From NCBI RefSeq assembly GCF_900141785.1, contig NZ_FQYP01000001.1:124001-188000 (forward strand): DNA of 64,000 bases. The letters run 5' to 3'. The notes beneath the pieces are model-generated. The model did not search any database. It saw only the letters and a program-made list of their open reading frames with translations, and was not told where the DNA came from. Below, piece by piece: positions 55,610 through 64,000 of this stretch (positions within the stretch are counted from its first letter, which is position 1; every line of letters begins with the position of its first letter). A program made the translations under genes and the position numbers. The DNA is from Aquimarina spongiae (GTDB taxonomy: Bacteria; Bacteroidota; Bacteroidia; Flavobacteriales; Flavobacteriaceae).

Positions 55610-56350
55610 ATGAAGAATCCAACAACGAGTTATGTAAGTATTGCGTATAGTATGCTAATTCTATTATTATTCTCCTGCTCCTCAGATAATACCGTAGACG
55701 AAGGACCAGAGGAAGAACCAGTACCCATCCAAGAATTTTTCTTTCAAGGGACTTTGGGAGAGGAAGAGTTTAATATGAAATCAGAGCTATATGCTTCTGG
55801 AGTCATACCACCTATCGATGATTATACATTTGATTTTGGTGGGTTTGGGATTCAAAAAAGACCACGTAACATCAATGGAGAAGAAGTAGAGTTTTGCTCT
55901 GGCTCTTATGCCTTTGGGTTGTTTCCGGTTATTGGGTCTGATGCTAATATTGTTTCAGCAAAACTGTTTATCAGAAATATCGACCTCGATCAATGTTCTA
56001 TAGAAAATGAAAGACTGGGGCTGGAAGATGCGTTTGCTAATCAGGATTTTACTTTTGCAGAGGCTGTAGGAGATGATCGATTCAATCAGGTCACCTTTTT
56101 CTTTTTTCTACCAGATGTACCTGGGGTACCGGAAAATGAACAGGATTTTTACCGATCTAATGAAGAAAATTCCAATAGTACTTTTAAAATCACGAATGTA
56201 ACTAGAGAAGAACCTAATAGCTTTGCAATAGAGGGGATTTTTTCTTGTAGAATGTATAGCCATTTGGATGAAACCAAATTTAAAGATATAACAGACGGAA
56301 AGTTTAAAGTAAGAATACTCACCAACCTGGATAGAGATGTGAATTTTTAA
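55610..56350 (+). CDS. Lipoprotein of unknown function
   Basis: 246 aa with lipobox LLFSC then an acidic spacer (VDEGPEEEPVP) typical of surface-exposed lipoproteins of Bacteroidota. A beta-rich body, no named family. Its own promoter is expected because terminators lie on both sides (55551-55586 and 56442-56476). It may be a second immunity or surface protein tied to the RHS system, but only position supports this. Confidence 0.7.
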   Translation: MKNPTTSYVSIAYSMLILLLFSCSSDNTVDEGPEEEPVPIQEFFFQGTLGEEEFNMKSELYASGVIPPIDDYTFDFGGFGIQKRPRNINGEEVEFCSGSYAFGLFPVIGSDANIVSAKLFIRNIDLDQCSIENERLGLEDAFANQDFTFAEAVGDDRFNQVTFFFFLPDVPGVPENEQDFYRSNEENSNSTFKITNVTREEPNSFAIEGIFSCRMYSHLDETKFKDITDGKFKVRILTNLDRDVNF

Positions 56351-56441
56351 ATGTATAGTTTCAAATGAAATAATTAGTTAGTTGATCTTAATATCAAAAT
56401 AATACAAACCAAGTCATATCAGTCGGGTAAAACAATTAATC

Positions 56442-56476
56442 AACAGTCAAGTCAAAACAGGCTTGACTGTTTTTTG
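56442..56476 (+). terminator. Terminator after the 246-aa lipoprotein gene
   Basis: A 10-bp stem (56442-56451 with 56462-56471), 10-nt loop, then T-run. Its AACAGTCA core is shared with the terminator at 55551, so the two may be copies. Confidence 0.88.
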
Positions 56477-56502
56477 TATTTTCACCAACAAATAAGAAAC
56501 GC

Positions 56503-57219
56503 ATGACAAAGAATCATAGTTCATACATTTCCGTAATACTTTTACTATTTTTAGTATTAGCTTGCAAAAAAGAACCCAAAGGCACACAAAAAGTAGAATA
56601 TCATGATAATGGGAACGTGAGTGGTATTGGTAAGGTAATTGGTTCTAAAAAAATAGGGGTGTGGGTGTATTATGACGAAGAGGCGATTATTTTCGATTCG
56701 ATACCCTACAAGAACGGTGTAAAAGAAGGAGAAGCCAGAGGCTATGATAACCGCACAGGTGCTTTAGCCAGAAAAGGGATGTATGTCAATGATCAACAAG
56801 AAGGTGTGTGGGAGTCTTATCATGAAGATGGTGCCGTACATGGTAGAGAACTATTCAAAAAAGGTGTCCCGCAAAAAGAACGGATCTACTTTTTTGCAGA
56901 CGGTACGGTTAAACTACAAACTGCCATACAAAATGGAGAGCTGCACGGTAAGCATAAGGAGTATTATCCCAATGGACAATTATCAGTCACCGGATTTTTT
57001 CACAATGGTAAAGTAGATGGAGAGTGGAAAGAGTATAGTGTTCAAGGCGTACTTAAAGAAGTTTATTACTGCCAATCCGGTCTATGGCATGGCGCTTACG
57101 AAAAATACTATCCTGATGGGAGCTTAGCCGAAAAAGGCACTTACGAATTGGATAAAAAATCAGGAACCTGGGAGTATTTTGATCAAGAAGGTAACGTATT
57201 GGCTACCGAGAAATTTTAA
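56503..57219 (+). CDS. MORN-repeat lipoprotein, YwqK antitoxin-like
   Basis: 238 aa; lipobox VLAC near residue 21. From about residue 35 it has six or more MORN-like units, each with a G-x-W/H-x-x-Y/F core (HGKHKEYYPNGQLSVTG, DGEWKEYSVQGVLKEV, HGAYEKYYPDGSLAEKG). Known: the family is annotated YwqK-like, after the Bacillus antitoxin partnered with the YwqJ toxin, and appears as an immunity or adaptor protein next to polymorphic toxins. Here it is about 1.7 kb from the RHS tip. Inference: an orphan or secondary immunity gene. The repeats are sure, the function is not. Confidence 0.85.
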   Translation: MTKNHSSYISVILLLFLVLACKKEPKGTQKVEYHDNGNVSGIGKVIGSKKIGVWVYYDEEAIIFDSIPYKNGVKEGEARGYDNRTGALARKGMYVNDQQEGVWESYHEDGAVHGRELFKKGVPQKERIYFFADGTVKLQTAIQNGELHGKHKEYYPNGQLSVTGFFHNGKVDGEWKEYSVQGVLKEVYYCQSGLWHGAYEKYYPDGSLAEKGTYELDKKSGTWEYFDQEGNVLATEKF

Positions 57220-57230
57220 AACGTAAACCT

Positions 57231-58202
57231 GTGAAAATATATAAAGTACTGCTATTGTGTTTGGTGTTTTACTCTAGTTACGGGCAAGAACTGCAAAATA
57301 CAGCCTCTAAAACGACTTCAGCGCATAAAATCATTCCTGGGACTAAGTTTAGTATTATTCCTCCACAAGGATTTAAGATGGAAGCGATCATCAAAGGGTT
57401 GATGATGGAGCATGGTGTGGCCAAAATTAAGACCATGACCTTGTCTAAATCCATGTTTTCCAACATTAAGAACACCGTTAGTGAAAAAAAGTTCAACTCA
57501 TATGGTATATCCGGCACAAAGATCCTACGCTTTTTATTTAATAACAAAGAAGCGATATGGGTAAGTTTCGAAAGTACCGATGCACCTGGTATTGATACAC
57601 ATAATCATTTACTATATATAGAAATAGATCAGGGTAAAGGAGCAGTGGTCAATGCAAAATATCAAAGTTCTCTAAAAGATATTTTGGATCAGGATATTAG
57701 AAAGGCAATGCTGAGTATTGTATATCATCCTGAGCGAAAAATTTCTGATCTAGATGAGCTTGGGATTACCTTGGATTTAGAGACTTACGGACTCAAAAAA
57801 CAGGGAGGATTTTGGGGAGGATCGGTTAGTTTTACAGGAGATGGAACCGGAAAACCACTATCGGACCCTGCTTTTTCTTATACCATAACTCATGCTTCGA
57901 TACGAAACCAAATAGAAGATAAAAAAGAATTTGTGATCAACTATGGATATAAAGAAATTCGAAGCAAAAATACCACAGCCGACCCAATCACCATAGATAG
58001 TCTAGAAGGGTATGAACTGTATTTTTCGCAGCCAAACGACAAAGAGCAAATCATAAAGACCTACACATTGATCCTACTATTTGATGATCAAAATTATTAT
58101 GCGCTTCAGGGAATAATAGATTCAAAAGAAATATCACCACAAGAGTTTGATGAGATCAAAACGCATTTTAGAGCTTTATCTCAAAGTTTGAAGAAAATGT
58201 AA
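57231..58202 (+). CDS. Secreted protein of unknown function
   Basis: 323 aa; GTG start 11 bp after the MORN gene, giving a good signal peptide (YSSYGQ). Start and operon link are fairly sure. The body reads GTKFSIIPPQGFKM (about 40), with no known motif; this opening resembles other flavobacterial secreted hypotheticals and some lipid-binding folds, without proof. After the gene there is a 10-bp stem-loop (58217-58226 with 58242-58251) with no clear T-run. Confidence 0.7.
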   Translation: MKIYKVLLLCLVFYSSYGQELQNTASKTTSAHKIIPGTKFSIIPPQGFKMEAIIKGLMMEHGVAKIKTMTLSKSMFSNIKNTVSEKKFNSYGISGTKILRFLFNNKEAIWVSFESTDAPGIDTHNHLLYIEIDQGKGAVVNAKYQSSLKDILDQDIRKAMLSIVYHPERKISDLDELGITLDLETYGLKKQGGFWGGSVSFTGDGTGKPLSDPAFSYTITHASIRNQIEDKKEFVINYGYKEIRSKNTTADPITIDSLEGYELYFSQPNDKEQIIKTYTLILLFDDQNYYALQGIIDSKEISPQEFDEIKTHFRALSQSLKKM

Positions 58203-58351
58203 AAATGGTGATCAAAAAATCGATCTCCTCAGGTAGCAAAAAGATCGATTTAGCAGAATTTTAAACGCCAGTATTGCTAGTAGGTTTGTAATGTTACAAC
58301 GTTAAATAATTGATATTATTGTAGTTAGGGTGGTTTGTTTGTGTTTTTGAT

Positions 58352-58909
58352 TCAAGAAGATAAGTTTTTGATACACTGTTCTCGTAGGTTCCAAACCTCT
58401 TCAAAAGATAAACTGATGTTGTTTTCTACAATCCATTCTTTTATAAAAATCTTATGAACGTCTACCTTATACGCACCCACTTGCTCTGGGATAATTGCTT
58501 GTTCTTCTAACACAGCATCTTGGATACGATCAAAACTTGAACTTGCTGAGGTTACATCTATAGTTTGATCTCCTATTCTTAAATAACAATGCGCCTCAGG
58601 AATATAGTCTAAATCATGTTCTTCAAGAACATTTCCAATTTTTGGAGTATTGTTCACATTCATTTTATATATCCCCATAATCAAGGTTGCTGGGATTGAA
58701 TTAAGATCAGCCACCGTTTTTAATAAGGCATGTTTAGAACTACAGGTACCTTGATGTTCTTTTATGACTAAAGAGACATCTGTGCGATTCGCATTACGAC
58801 CATAGGGGATGTGACGAACGTATTCGAGCAAACCAGACCAATCTTTAATTCCTTTGGATAGAATGGGTTGAGTAAGAGGATCTTCTGCCAGTAAATGGTA
58901 ATTCTTCAT
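58352..58909 (-). CDS. Transglutaminase-like cysteine protein
   Basis: 185 aa, cytoplasmic (no signal). A likely Cys-His-Asp triad: C56 in GTCSSKHALL, H107 in EAHCYL, D118 in TIDVTSA. This is the pattern and spacing of transglutaminase-like/peptidase folds, in which G-x-C starts a helix and the His and Asp lie on strands. Substrate unknown; could be a peptidase or amidase. Transcribed alone on -, divergent from the phoD-type gene with a 219-bp shared leader. Confidence 0.75.
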   Translation of the reverse strand: MKNYHLLAEDPLTQPILSKGIKDWSGLLEYVRHIPYGRNANRTDVSLVIKEHQGTCSSKHALLKTVADLNSIPATLIMGIYKMNVNNTPKIGNVLEEHDLDYIPEAHCYLRIGDQTIDVTSASSSFDRIQDAVLEEQAIIPEQVGAYKVDVHKIFIKEWIVENNISLSFEEVWNLREQCIKNLSS

Positions 58910-59128
58910 GTTGTAAGAACAATTCTAATATTGTAAGTAACTGCTTTAAGATACTAATTCATTTCGAAAAATGGATAAACTACAGATTATTTCATAGGTG
59001 TGATTTCAGAAAAAATGGTTAGCTATTTTAAGCTTTGATTAAATGCAATTCTTTGGGTGTTTTTTGTAAAGAGGTTCACATATTTTCGCGGAAAATTCAA
59101 CAACGCTAACACAAAAATTGAATCTAAC
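58910..59128. promoter_or_regulatory. Divergent leader between the transglutaminase-like and PhoD genes
   Basis: 219 bp, AT-rich, no gene. It must serve two promoters. No element matches TAnnTTTG well; ATATTTTCG (around 59080-59088) is the closest on +. Nothing else stands out. Confidence 0.35.
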
Positions 59129-61309
59129 ATGAAAACACAATTATCTTTTGTTTTTGGGCTGCTATTAGTATCTCAACTTTTTTATGCCCAGCAAAAAGGA
59201 CAGCTCACCAGGATTGAAAGAGCAACCAGCAACAAATCAATCGACACTTATTTTGATTCAGGTTTAGCACCTTTTTATCACGGAGTAGCTTCTGGAGACC
59301 CTTTGGAAGATGCGGTAATCATTTGGACGCGTGTGACTACCAATGATACTTCAGTTCCGGTATCCTGGAAAGTGGCTACTAATCCACAAATGACTCAGGT
59401 AGTACGACAAGGACAGCTTACTACCAATCAAAGTAAAGATTACACAGTAAAAATTGATGTTACTGGCCTGGATCCATTTACGAATTACTATTATCAGTTC
59501 GAAGCTTTAGGGAAACAGTCAATCGTAGGTAAAACGAGAACTGCTCCTGCACAAGATGACTTGGTAGATAACCTAAGATTTGCGGTAGTGTCTTGCTCCA
59601 ACTATCAAAACGGATATTTTAATGCCTATAACCAAATCGCGAATCGTAATGATATCGATGCTGTGATTCATCTAGGGGATTATATCTATGAATACGAATC
59701 AGGAGGGTATGGCTATAGCAATGAGATAGGAAGAGGGCATTTGCCAGAAAATGAGATCATTACTCTAGATGATTACCGGGTGCGCTATTCGTATTATCGA
59801 TTAGATGCCATGCTTCGCAATGTGCACCAGCAACACCCTTTTATTCATATTTGGGATGATCACGAATTTGCCAATGATGCCAACAAGTTTGGAGCAGAGA
59901 ACCATACACCATCTACCGAAGGAAATTGGGAAACTAGAAAAAGCAATGCACACAAAGCTTATTTTGAGTGGATGCCGGTTCGTGCCAATTCCATCGAGCA
60001 ATATCGTTTGTATCGTAAGATTTCCTACGGAAAGTTACTGGATTTGATCATGCTGGATACAAGAATAGAAGGAAGAGATACACAAGTGTCTACTTCAAAA
60101 AACCTAATAAGTGCTGCAGCTACCAACAAGGAGTTTAAGCAATATGTACAGCAGGTTATTGCCAAAAAGGACTTGAATAATATCAAAGATGTAAAAGAGA
60201 TTTTGACCACGGTATTACCTATGGTTCTTCAGATAAAAGCTACCAAAACGTCTAATGGCAAAGGGCTGTCTACAACTGAATTTGAAAGAGCGGTAGATCT
60301 TTTTGCTGAAGCTATCGTACAGAGAAAAACTGCAGATGCTAAAAGCGGATCTATAGAAGAGTTGGAAACTTTATTAAAAAAAGGGACTTTATATTCTGAA
60401 GCAAATAATGCGAAAGACAACAAAGCAACCTATACTTCAATTTTGGGTGCTGAACAGTTTGATTGGCTAACCGATCAATTATCAGCTTCTACTGCAAAAT
60501 GGAGAGTTATTGGTAATCAGGTAATGATGATGCCCTGGAACGGAGTCCCTTCTAATGACGCTTGGGATGGGTATAGTGAAGAAAGAGATCGCTTATTACA
60601 ATATGTAAGAGATAATGATATCAACAATGTAGTAGTACTTACTGGAGATATCCACAGTACGTTTGCTGGAGAAGTACGGTATAGAAGAAATTGTGAAATG
60701 TGTGAATTTGTAGTGCCTAGTGTTACTTCTCAAAATTTGGACCTTGTTGGGGGAGTTGCCTCTGGAATAGGCCAGTTTTATATCCGCTTGTTAAATCGAC
60801 ATATTAAAGATGTGGATCTGGATAATCATGGGTACTTTGTGCTAGACGTAAATGAAAACAGAGCACAGGCCGATTGGTACGATATCGAAGACCTTACTCG
60901 CCCTAGAGTGGGAGAAAAACGCTCTCGAGGATGGTATGTAAATGCCAATGATTGTCGATTAAGAGAAGCGTCAAATCCTGCTCGAGCTGCAGCTAGAAGC
61001 AATGAAGAAGATGTATTCACCAAACAACCTACCGTAAAAGATACAGATGAAGATTTTGTAGTGATAGGAGTGTATCCTAACCCGATGCAAGACGAAGGGA
61101 ATATTCATTATGTAGCAAACAAAAATGCGACGATCAAAGTTTCTTTGTTCGATATGAACGGAAAACTGATCACAGAACTTCAGCATCAAAGTGTAGAAAA
61201 AGGAATCTATAATTTATCCTTTGATCCTAACCAAATCAGAGAAGGAAACTACATTGTCGTGATCGAGTCTGGTGCGACCAAGGCCACTAGAAAAATCATT
61301 ATAAAGTAA
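59129..61309 (+). CDS. PhoD-family alkaline phosphatase with T9SS sorting domain
   Basis: 726 aa from ATG 59129, which gives the signal peptide (LFYAQ); the longer frame is not needed. Hydrolyses phosphate mono- or diesters outside the cell. Motifs: HGVASGDPLEDAVIIWTR (PhoD N-domain), CSNYQNGYFNAY, HLGDYIYEYE, WDDHEFANDAN (metal site), MLDTRIEGRD and TGDIHSTFAGEV. An insert at about residues 320-435 is larger than in short PhoD forms. The last 80 residues form a T9SS type A sorting domain (VYPNPMQDEG, GNYIVVIES..ATRKIIIK), so it is exported by T9SS. Followed by a bidirectional terminator. Confidence 0.9.
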   Translation: MKTQLSFVFGLLLVSQLFYAQQKGQLTRIERATSNKSIDTYFDSGLAPFYHGVASGDPLEDAVIIWTRVTTNDTSVPVSWKVATNPQMTQVVRQGQLTTNQSKDYTVKIDVTGLDPFTNYYYQFEALGKQSIVGKTRTAPAQDDLVDNLRFAVVSCSNYQNGYFNAYNQIANRNDIDAVIHLGDYIYEYESGGYGYSNEIGRGHLPENEIITLDDYRVRYSYYRLDAMLRNVHQQHPFIHIWDDHEFANDANKFGAENHTPSTEGNWETRKSNAHKAYFEWMPVRANSIEQYRLYRKISYGKLLDLIMLDTRIEGRDTQVSTSKNLISAAATNKEFKQYVQQVIAKKDLNNIKDVKEILTTVLPMVLQIKATKTSNGKGLSTTEFERAVDLFAEAIVQRKTADAKSGSIEELETLLKKGTLYSEANNAKDNKATYTSILGAEQFDWLTDQLSASTAKWRVIGNQVMMMPWNGVPSNDAWDGYSEERDRLLQYVRDNDINNVVVLTGDIHSTFAGEVRYRRNCEMCEFVVPSVTSQNLDLVGGVASGIGQFYIRLLNRHIKDVDLDNHGYFVLDVNENRAQADWYDIEDLTRPRVGEKRSRGWYVNANDCRLREASNPARAAARSNEEDVFTKQPTVKDTDEDFVVIGVYPNPMQDEGNIHYVANKNATIKVSLFDMNGKLITELQHQSVEKGIYNLSFDPNQIREGNYIVVIESGATKATRKIIIK

Positions 61310-61334
61310 TACTCAACCTAACCAATAAAAACAA

Positions 61335-61366
61335 AAAACCCGGTGTTAATCCTAACACCGGGTTTT
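61335..61366. terminator. Bidirectional terminator between phoD-type gene and ridA
   Basis: A perfect 14-bp stem (61335-61348 with 61353-61366) with a 4-nt loop; A-tract on one side and T-tract on the other. Serves both convergent genes. Confidence 0.93.
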
Positions 61367-61384
61367 GTATAGTTCAAAGAAATG

Positions 61385-61765
61385 TTATTTAACAGCGATT
61401 ACCGAAATTTCTACATTTACAAATTTTGGTAGAGCGGCAACGGCAACGGTTTCTCGCGCTGGAGCAGTATCTTCGTTAAAATAGCTTCCGTATACTTCAT
61501 TCACTTGTGCAAAGTTGTTCATGTCGTTTAGAAAAATGGTCGTCTTGATCACATTTTCGAAAGTCATACCTACTTCATCAAGAATAGCTTTTAGGTTTTG
61601 CATAACCATTTCAGCTTCGGTTTTAATGTCATCCATTACTAACTCTCCAGTTTCAGGATTGATGGCAATTTGTCCAGAGGTATACAGGGTGTTTCCGTTT
61701 AAAATAGCCTGATTGTAAGGTCCTATTGGAGCCGGAGCTTTTGAGGTGGTAACAATTTTTTTCAT
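61385..61765 (-). CDS. ridA: RidA family (YjgF/YER057c) enamine/imine deaminase
   Basis: 126 aa, normal length. Detoxifies reactive 2-aminoacrylate and other imines by hydrolysis, as a trimer in the cytoplasm. Motifs: KAPAPIGPYNQAILNGNTLYTSGQIAINPETGEL at the start (substrate pocket), then NLKAILDE, FENVIKTTIFLNDMNNFAQVNEVY, and the key Arg in APARETVAVAALPK (about 107). Convergent with the phosphatase gene and 53 bp downstream of lptD on the same strand. Confidence 0.94.
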   Translation of the reverse strand: MKKIVTTSKAPAPIGPYNQAILNGNTLYTSGQIAINPETGELVMDDIKTEAEMVMQNLKAILDEVGMTFENVIKTTIFLNDMNNFAQVNEVYGSYFNEDTAPARETVAVAALPKFVNVEISVIAVK

Positions 61766-61818
61766 GATGTGAAGTGTTATAAGTTGTTTTATTTGATGTA
61801 AAGCTATTCTTTTTCCTC

Positions 61819-64000
61819 TTATAACTGGCGATCTGGTTCTCTTCGTTTATCCCATTTAATATCGCTAAGCACAGAGGATTTGATACCAATAAAGAAATTC
61901 CACGACGTACGTTCACTAAATGGAATCCAGTTAAAACTCATACGCCAACTTTCTAGATCTCTCTGAAATCTGAGATTGGTAAAGGTGAATCCAGGATTTC
62001 GTAGATCATATCCCGACGAGACCCCTACGGACCATCGGGGAGCCAATTCGACATCTCCCGAGAACATGATCGAATGCGAGGAAATCTCATTTTGCCGGGC
62101 GCTGTTATTGTAATTTACATTATAGGAGACTCGGAGATTCCAGGGGATCTTATAATGGTAATCCTTTTGATCTGTATCTGTTTTCTTGTCTTTATCTTCT
62201 ACAAAGGATCGATCTTCTCCAAAATCAGTTACACCTCCAAAGAGGTTATCCGGTCGCCCTTCATTTCTAAAATTTTGATTTTCAAGAGGATCTTCATTGA
62301 CCTTTCCTTTTTCAAAATCCTGACTAGAGAACGAATATCCAAAATTGGCACTTGCACGTGTTAATCGGAATAAACTTCCTCCGTTTTCAATATTAAAGAC
62401 ATCGATCTTTCGATTATTGTTATCCAGAGCATAAGGATCCAGAGCTGCACTAAAGTTGATGTCCAGCTTATTTTGAATAATAGGAATATTACCAGTAATA
62501 GATAACGGACTAATTTTTAAAGAATCTCCTGCGATATTGTATGCTGTGCTGAAGTTGAGGTTGTTTAACAAAGTTATTTTTCTGGGTTCGGTCGAAGTAG
62601 TGTCTTTACTTCGGACTTTCATCTCCACATTATTACTTAATGAGAAACCTATGCTGCTCGAGAATACATTACTTGGAGCTCCAAAGAAACCACCTTCAAA
62701 TCTGGAGTACTCTACAATTTCTGTTTCATCTTCGGGAGTTGTAGGATCATCGGTGATTGTAAATTCATCATAGAATTGATCAAAAGCAGGGTTGATACTA
62801 TAACTCACCGATGGACGCATGGTATGGCGAATGGCTTGTATCTTTTTACCTTCTTTAAAATTAAATGTACCATAAATAGTGGTTCCTAAACTAGCTGAAA
62901 AGTTATAGGTTCTAAAAGCATCAAATCCAGATATAGTATCTTCAACTACCTCTCGAGTATCTTCATCAAATCGTTGTTCAATGGTTTCAAAAACCCAGCT
63001 TTCCTGATAGTTAGTTCCTGCTGTAGCACTTAAATATTTAAAAATTTTAAAGTTAGTAGTTAGCGGAATCGAGTGTCGCATCCCGGTACTTGCATTTTCA
63101 AACATACGTGCCGAAAATAAATCATCATCATTAGTAACTATTCGATTCTCTCCAGTAAAGTTATATTGTGTGTTAATGTTTTGAATAATTCCTTTCTTAA
63201 CTCCCACCTTTGGTGCAAAAGGGAATACCCGGGATACACTTGCATTTACATTAGGTAAGGACATATTGACGATACCCGTATTGGTGTTCGAATTATGCGT
63301 GGCTGCTACATTTATATTTACCTGGGGATCTCCAGGAAAGGTCTTAGAGTACGAAATATTCGAACTGATCTGATTGTTCAAGAAATTTCCAGTGTTTAAC
63401 TGGTTGGTAGACTGCTGGAAGAAATCGCTACTTCCAAAGTTCACCGAAGCCGTGAAACGAGAGTTGGGATTTGCTTTGGCATCCTGACTATGGGTCCACT
63501 GAATATTATAAGTAGTGGTACGCGAAAAATCTGGAAATCCACGTTCACTTTGTAAGTTGTTCTCAAACCTGAAGCGTAAGTTTCCTCTAAAACGGTATCG
63601 TTTTGCATAGGCAGATTCGACGGCAAAGGTATAACTACCATTAGTATAATAATCTCCTAGTAGCGTTAAATCCGCATAATCACTAATTGCGAAATAATAC
63701 CCACCATTTTGTAGAAAATAACCACGTCTGTTTTCTTCTCCGGGATTAGGGATAATAAATCCAGATGTCCTGTCCTCGGATAATGGGAAATATCCAAAAG
63801 GTAGACCTAAAGGAGTAGGCACATCTGCAATAAACATGTTTACCAATCCCGTAACGATTTTCTTTTTTGGTACAAATTTGATCCTACGGGCATAAAAGTA
63901 GTATTCTGGGTTTTCGATATCCTCGGCAGTGGTAAACTTTACATTACGCATATAGATAACCGAGTCGTTCTCCCGTTTGGATACTTCATTTTTGATTTTA
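61819..64000 (-). CDS. lptD: LPS-assembly outer-membrane protein LptD, N-terminal end outside the window
   Basis: The - strand frame stays open past the Met at 63951 to the window end (…SVIYMRNVKFTTAED), so the start is beyond. The visible 727 aa are the last part of the beta-jellyroll (EYYFYARRIKFVPKKKIVTG) and then the outer-membrane barrel, rich in alternating aromatic strands such as TNGSYTFAVES and YRFRGNLRFRFEN. Known: inserts lipopolysaccharide into the outer leaflet with LptE. The Bacteroidota version is longer and more diverged than that of E. coli. The barrel end (NWIPFSERTSWNFFIGIKSS) is normal. Confidence 0.87.
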   Translation of the reverse strand, partial: KIKNEVSKRENDSVIYMRNVKFTTAEDIENPEYYFYARRIKFVPKKKIVTGLVNMFIADVPTPLGLPFGYFPLSEDRTSGFIIPNPGEENRRGYFLQNGGYYFAISDYADLTLLGDYYTNGSYTFAVESAYAKRYRFRGNLRFRFENNLQSERGFPDFSRTTTYNIQWTHSQDAKANPNSRFTASVNFGSSDFFQQSTNQLNTGNFLNNQISSNISYSKTFPGDPQVNINVAATHNSNTNTGIVNMSLPNVNASVSRVFPFAPKVGVKKGIIQNINTQYNFTGENRIVTNDDDLFSARMFENASTGMRHSIPLTTNFKIFKYLSATAGTNYQESWVFETIEQRFDEDTREVVEDTISGFDAFRTYNFSASLGTTIYGTFNFKEGKKIQAIRHTMRPSVSYSINPAFDQFYDEFTITDDPTTPEDETEIVEYSRFEGGFFGAPSNVFSSSIGFSLSNNVEMKVRSKDTTSTEPRKITLLNNLNFSTAYNIAGDSLKISPLSITGNIPIIQNKLDINFSAALDPYALDNNNRKIDVFNIENGGSLFRLTRASANFGYSFSSQDFEKGKVNEDPLENQNFRNEGRPDNLFGGVTDFGEDRSFVEDKDKKTDTDQKDYHYKIPWNLRVSYNVNYNNSARQNEISSHSIMFSGDVELAPRWSVGVSSGYDLRNPGFTFTNLRFQRDLESWRMSFNWIPFSERTSWNFFIGIKSSVLSDIKWDKRREPDRQL

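Noticed and set aside
58217-58251. Stem-loop after the 323-aa protein as a terminator
   Set aside because: A 10-bp stem with a 15-nt loop but no T-run after it; may be a weak structure only.
1-64000. CRISPR array, insertion sequence, integrase or prophage
   Set aside because: No regular spacer repeats, no transposase or integrase frame, and no phage structural genes other than fibre-like repeats in secreted proteins.

Overview
The window looks like chromosome from a marine-type member of the Flavobacteriaceae (Bacteroidota; Aquimarina-like is a guess). The signs are AT-rich DNA, genes with almost no Shine-Dalgarno sequences, TAnnTTTG promoter elements, a SusC/SusD pair, many Sec/lipoprotein signal peptides, a type IX secretion C-terminal domain on the PhoD phosphatase, and Bacteroidota-only families (DUF6443-type RHS proteins, DUF4159, THUMP-like methyltransferase).

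Layout. (1) 1-23.06 kb, all on +: a glycan-utilisation locus. In order it has a cytochrome-c/LRR/hexosaminidase-C fusion (5' end outside the window), mannose-6-phosphate isomerase, two GH92 alpha-mannosidases, an Endo H/F1-type GH18, SusC, SusD, a VCBS/ASPIC-UnbV protein, a FucP-like sugar permease, a GH3 with a PA14 insert, a ROK sugar kinase and CutC. The set fits high-mannose N-glycan use: GH18 cuts the chitobiose core, SusCD imports, GH92 enzymes trim mannose, the permease takes up monosaccharide, and the ROK kinase and ManA feed glycolysis. No dedicated regulator, GH20 or beta-mannosidase is visible. (2) 23.1-23.4 kb: tRNA-Pro and tRNA-Ser on -, with a good promoter. (3) 23.5-40.0 kb: mostly housekeeping genes and unknown secreted proteins, including a - strand run (DUF4159, TrmH, AI-2E-type permease, THUMP-like methyltransferase), DUF1223, a phytase-like lipoprotein, rsmE, tsaD, tamB, pfkA and mgsA.

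(4) 40.4-58.2 kb, all on +: the accessory part. Three tandem secreted repeat proteins share one C-terminal module; the first is split by a -1 frameshift exactly at a T-TTT-TTA heptamer. Then come an OmpH/Skp-like chaperone, a lipoprotein, and a two-gene RHS system: a 1836-aa SpvB/TcB-like shell protein and a 1267-aa DUF6443/RHS-core protein with a variable C-terminal tip. An AT-rich, cysteine-rich lipoprotein directly follows and looks like an immunity protein. Another lipoprotein, a YwqK-like MORN-repeat lipoprotein and an unknown secreted protein follow. This is the best candidate for an under-described system: a split RHS cocoon toxin with envelope-anchored immunity.

(5) 58.3-64 kb: a transglutaminase-like protein (-), a T9SS-sorted PhoD phosphatase (+), RidA (-) and the C-terminal part of LptD (-), which runs off the window end.

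All calls come from reading the sequence and from memory of the families; no search was run.
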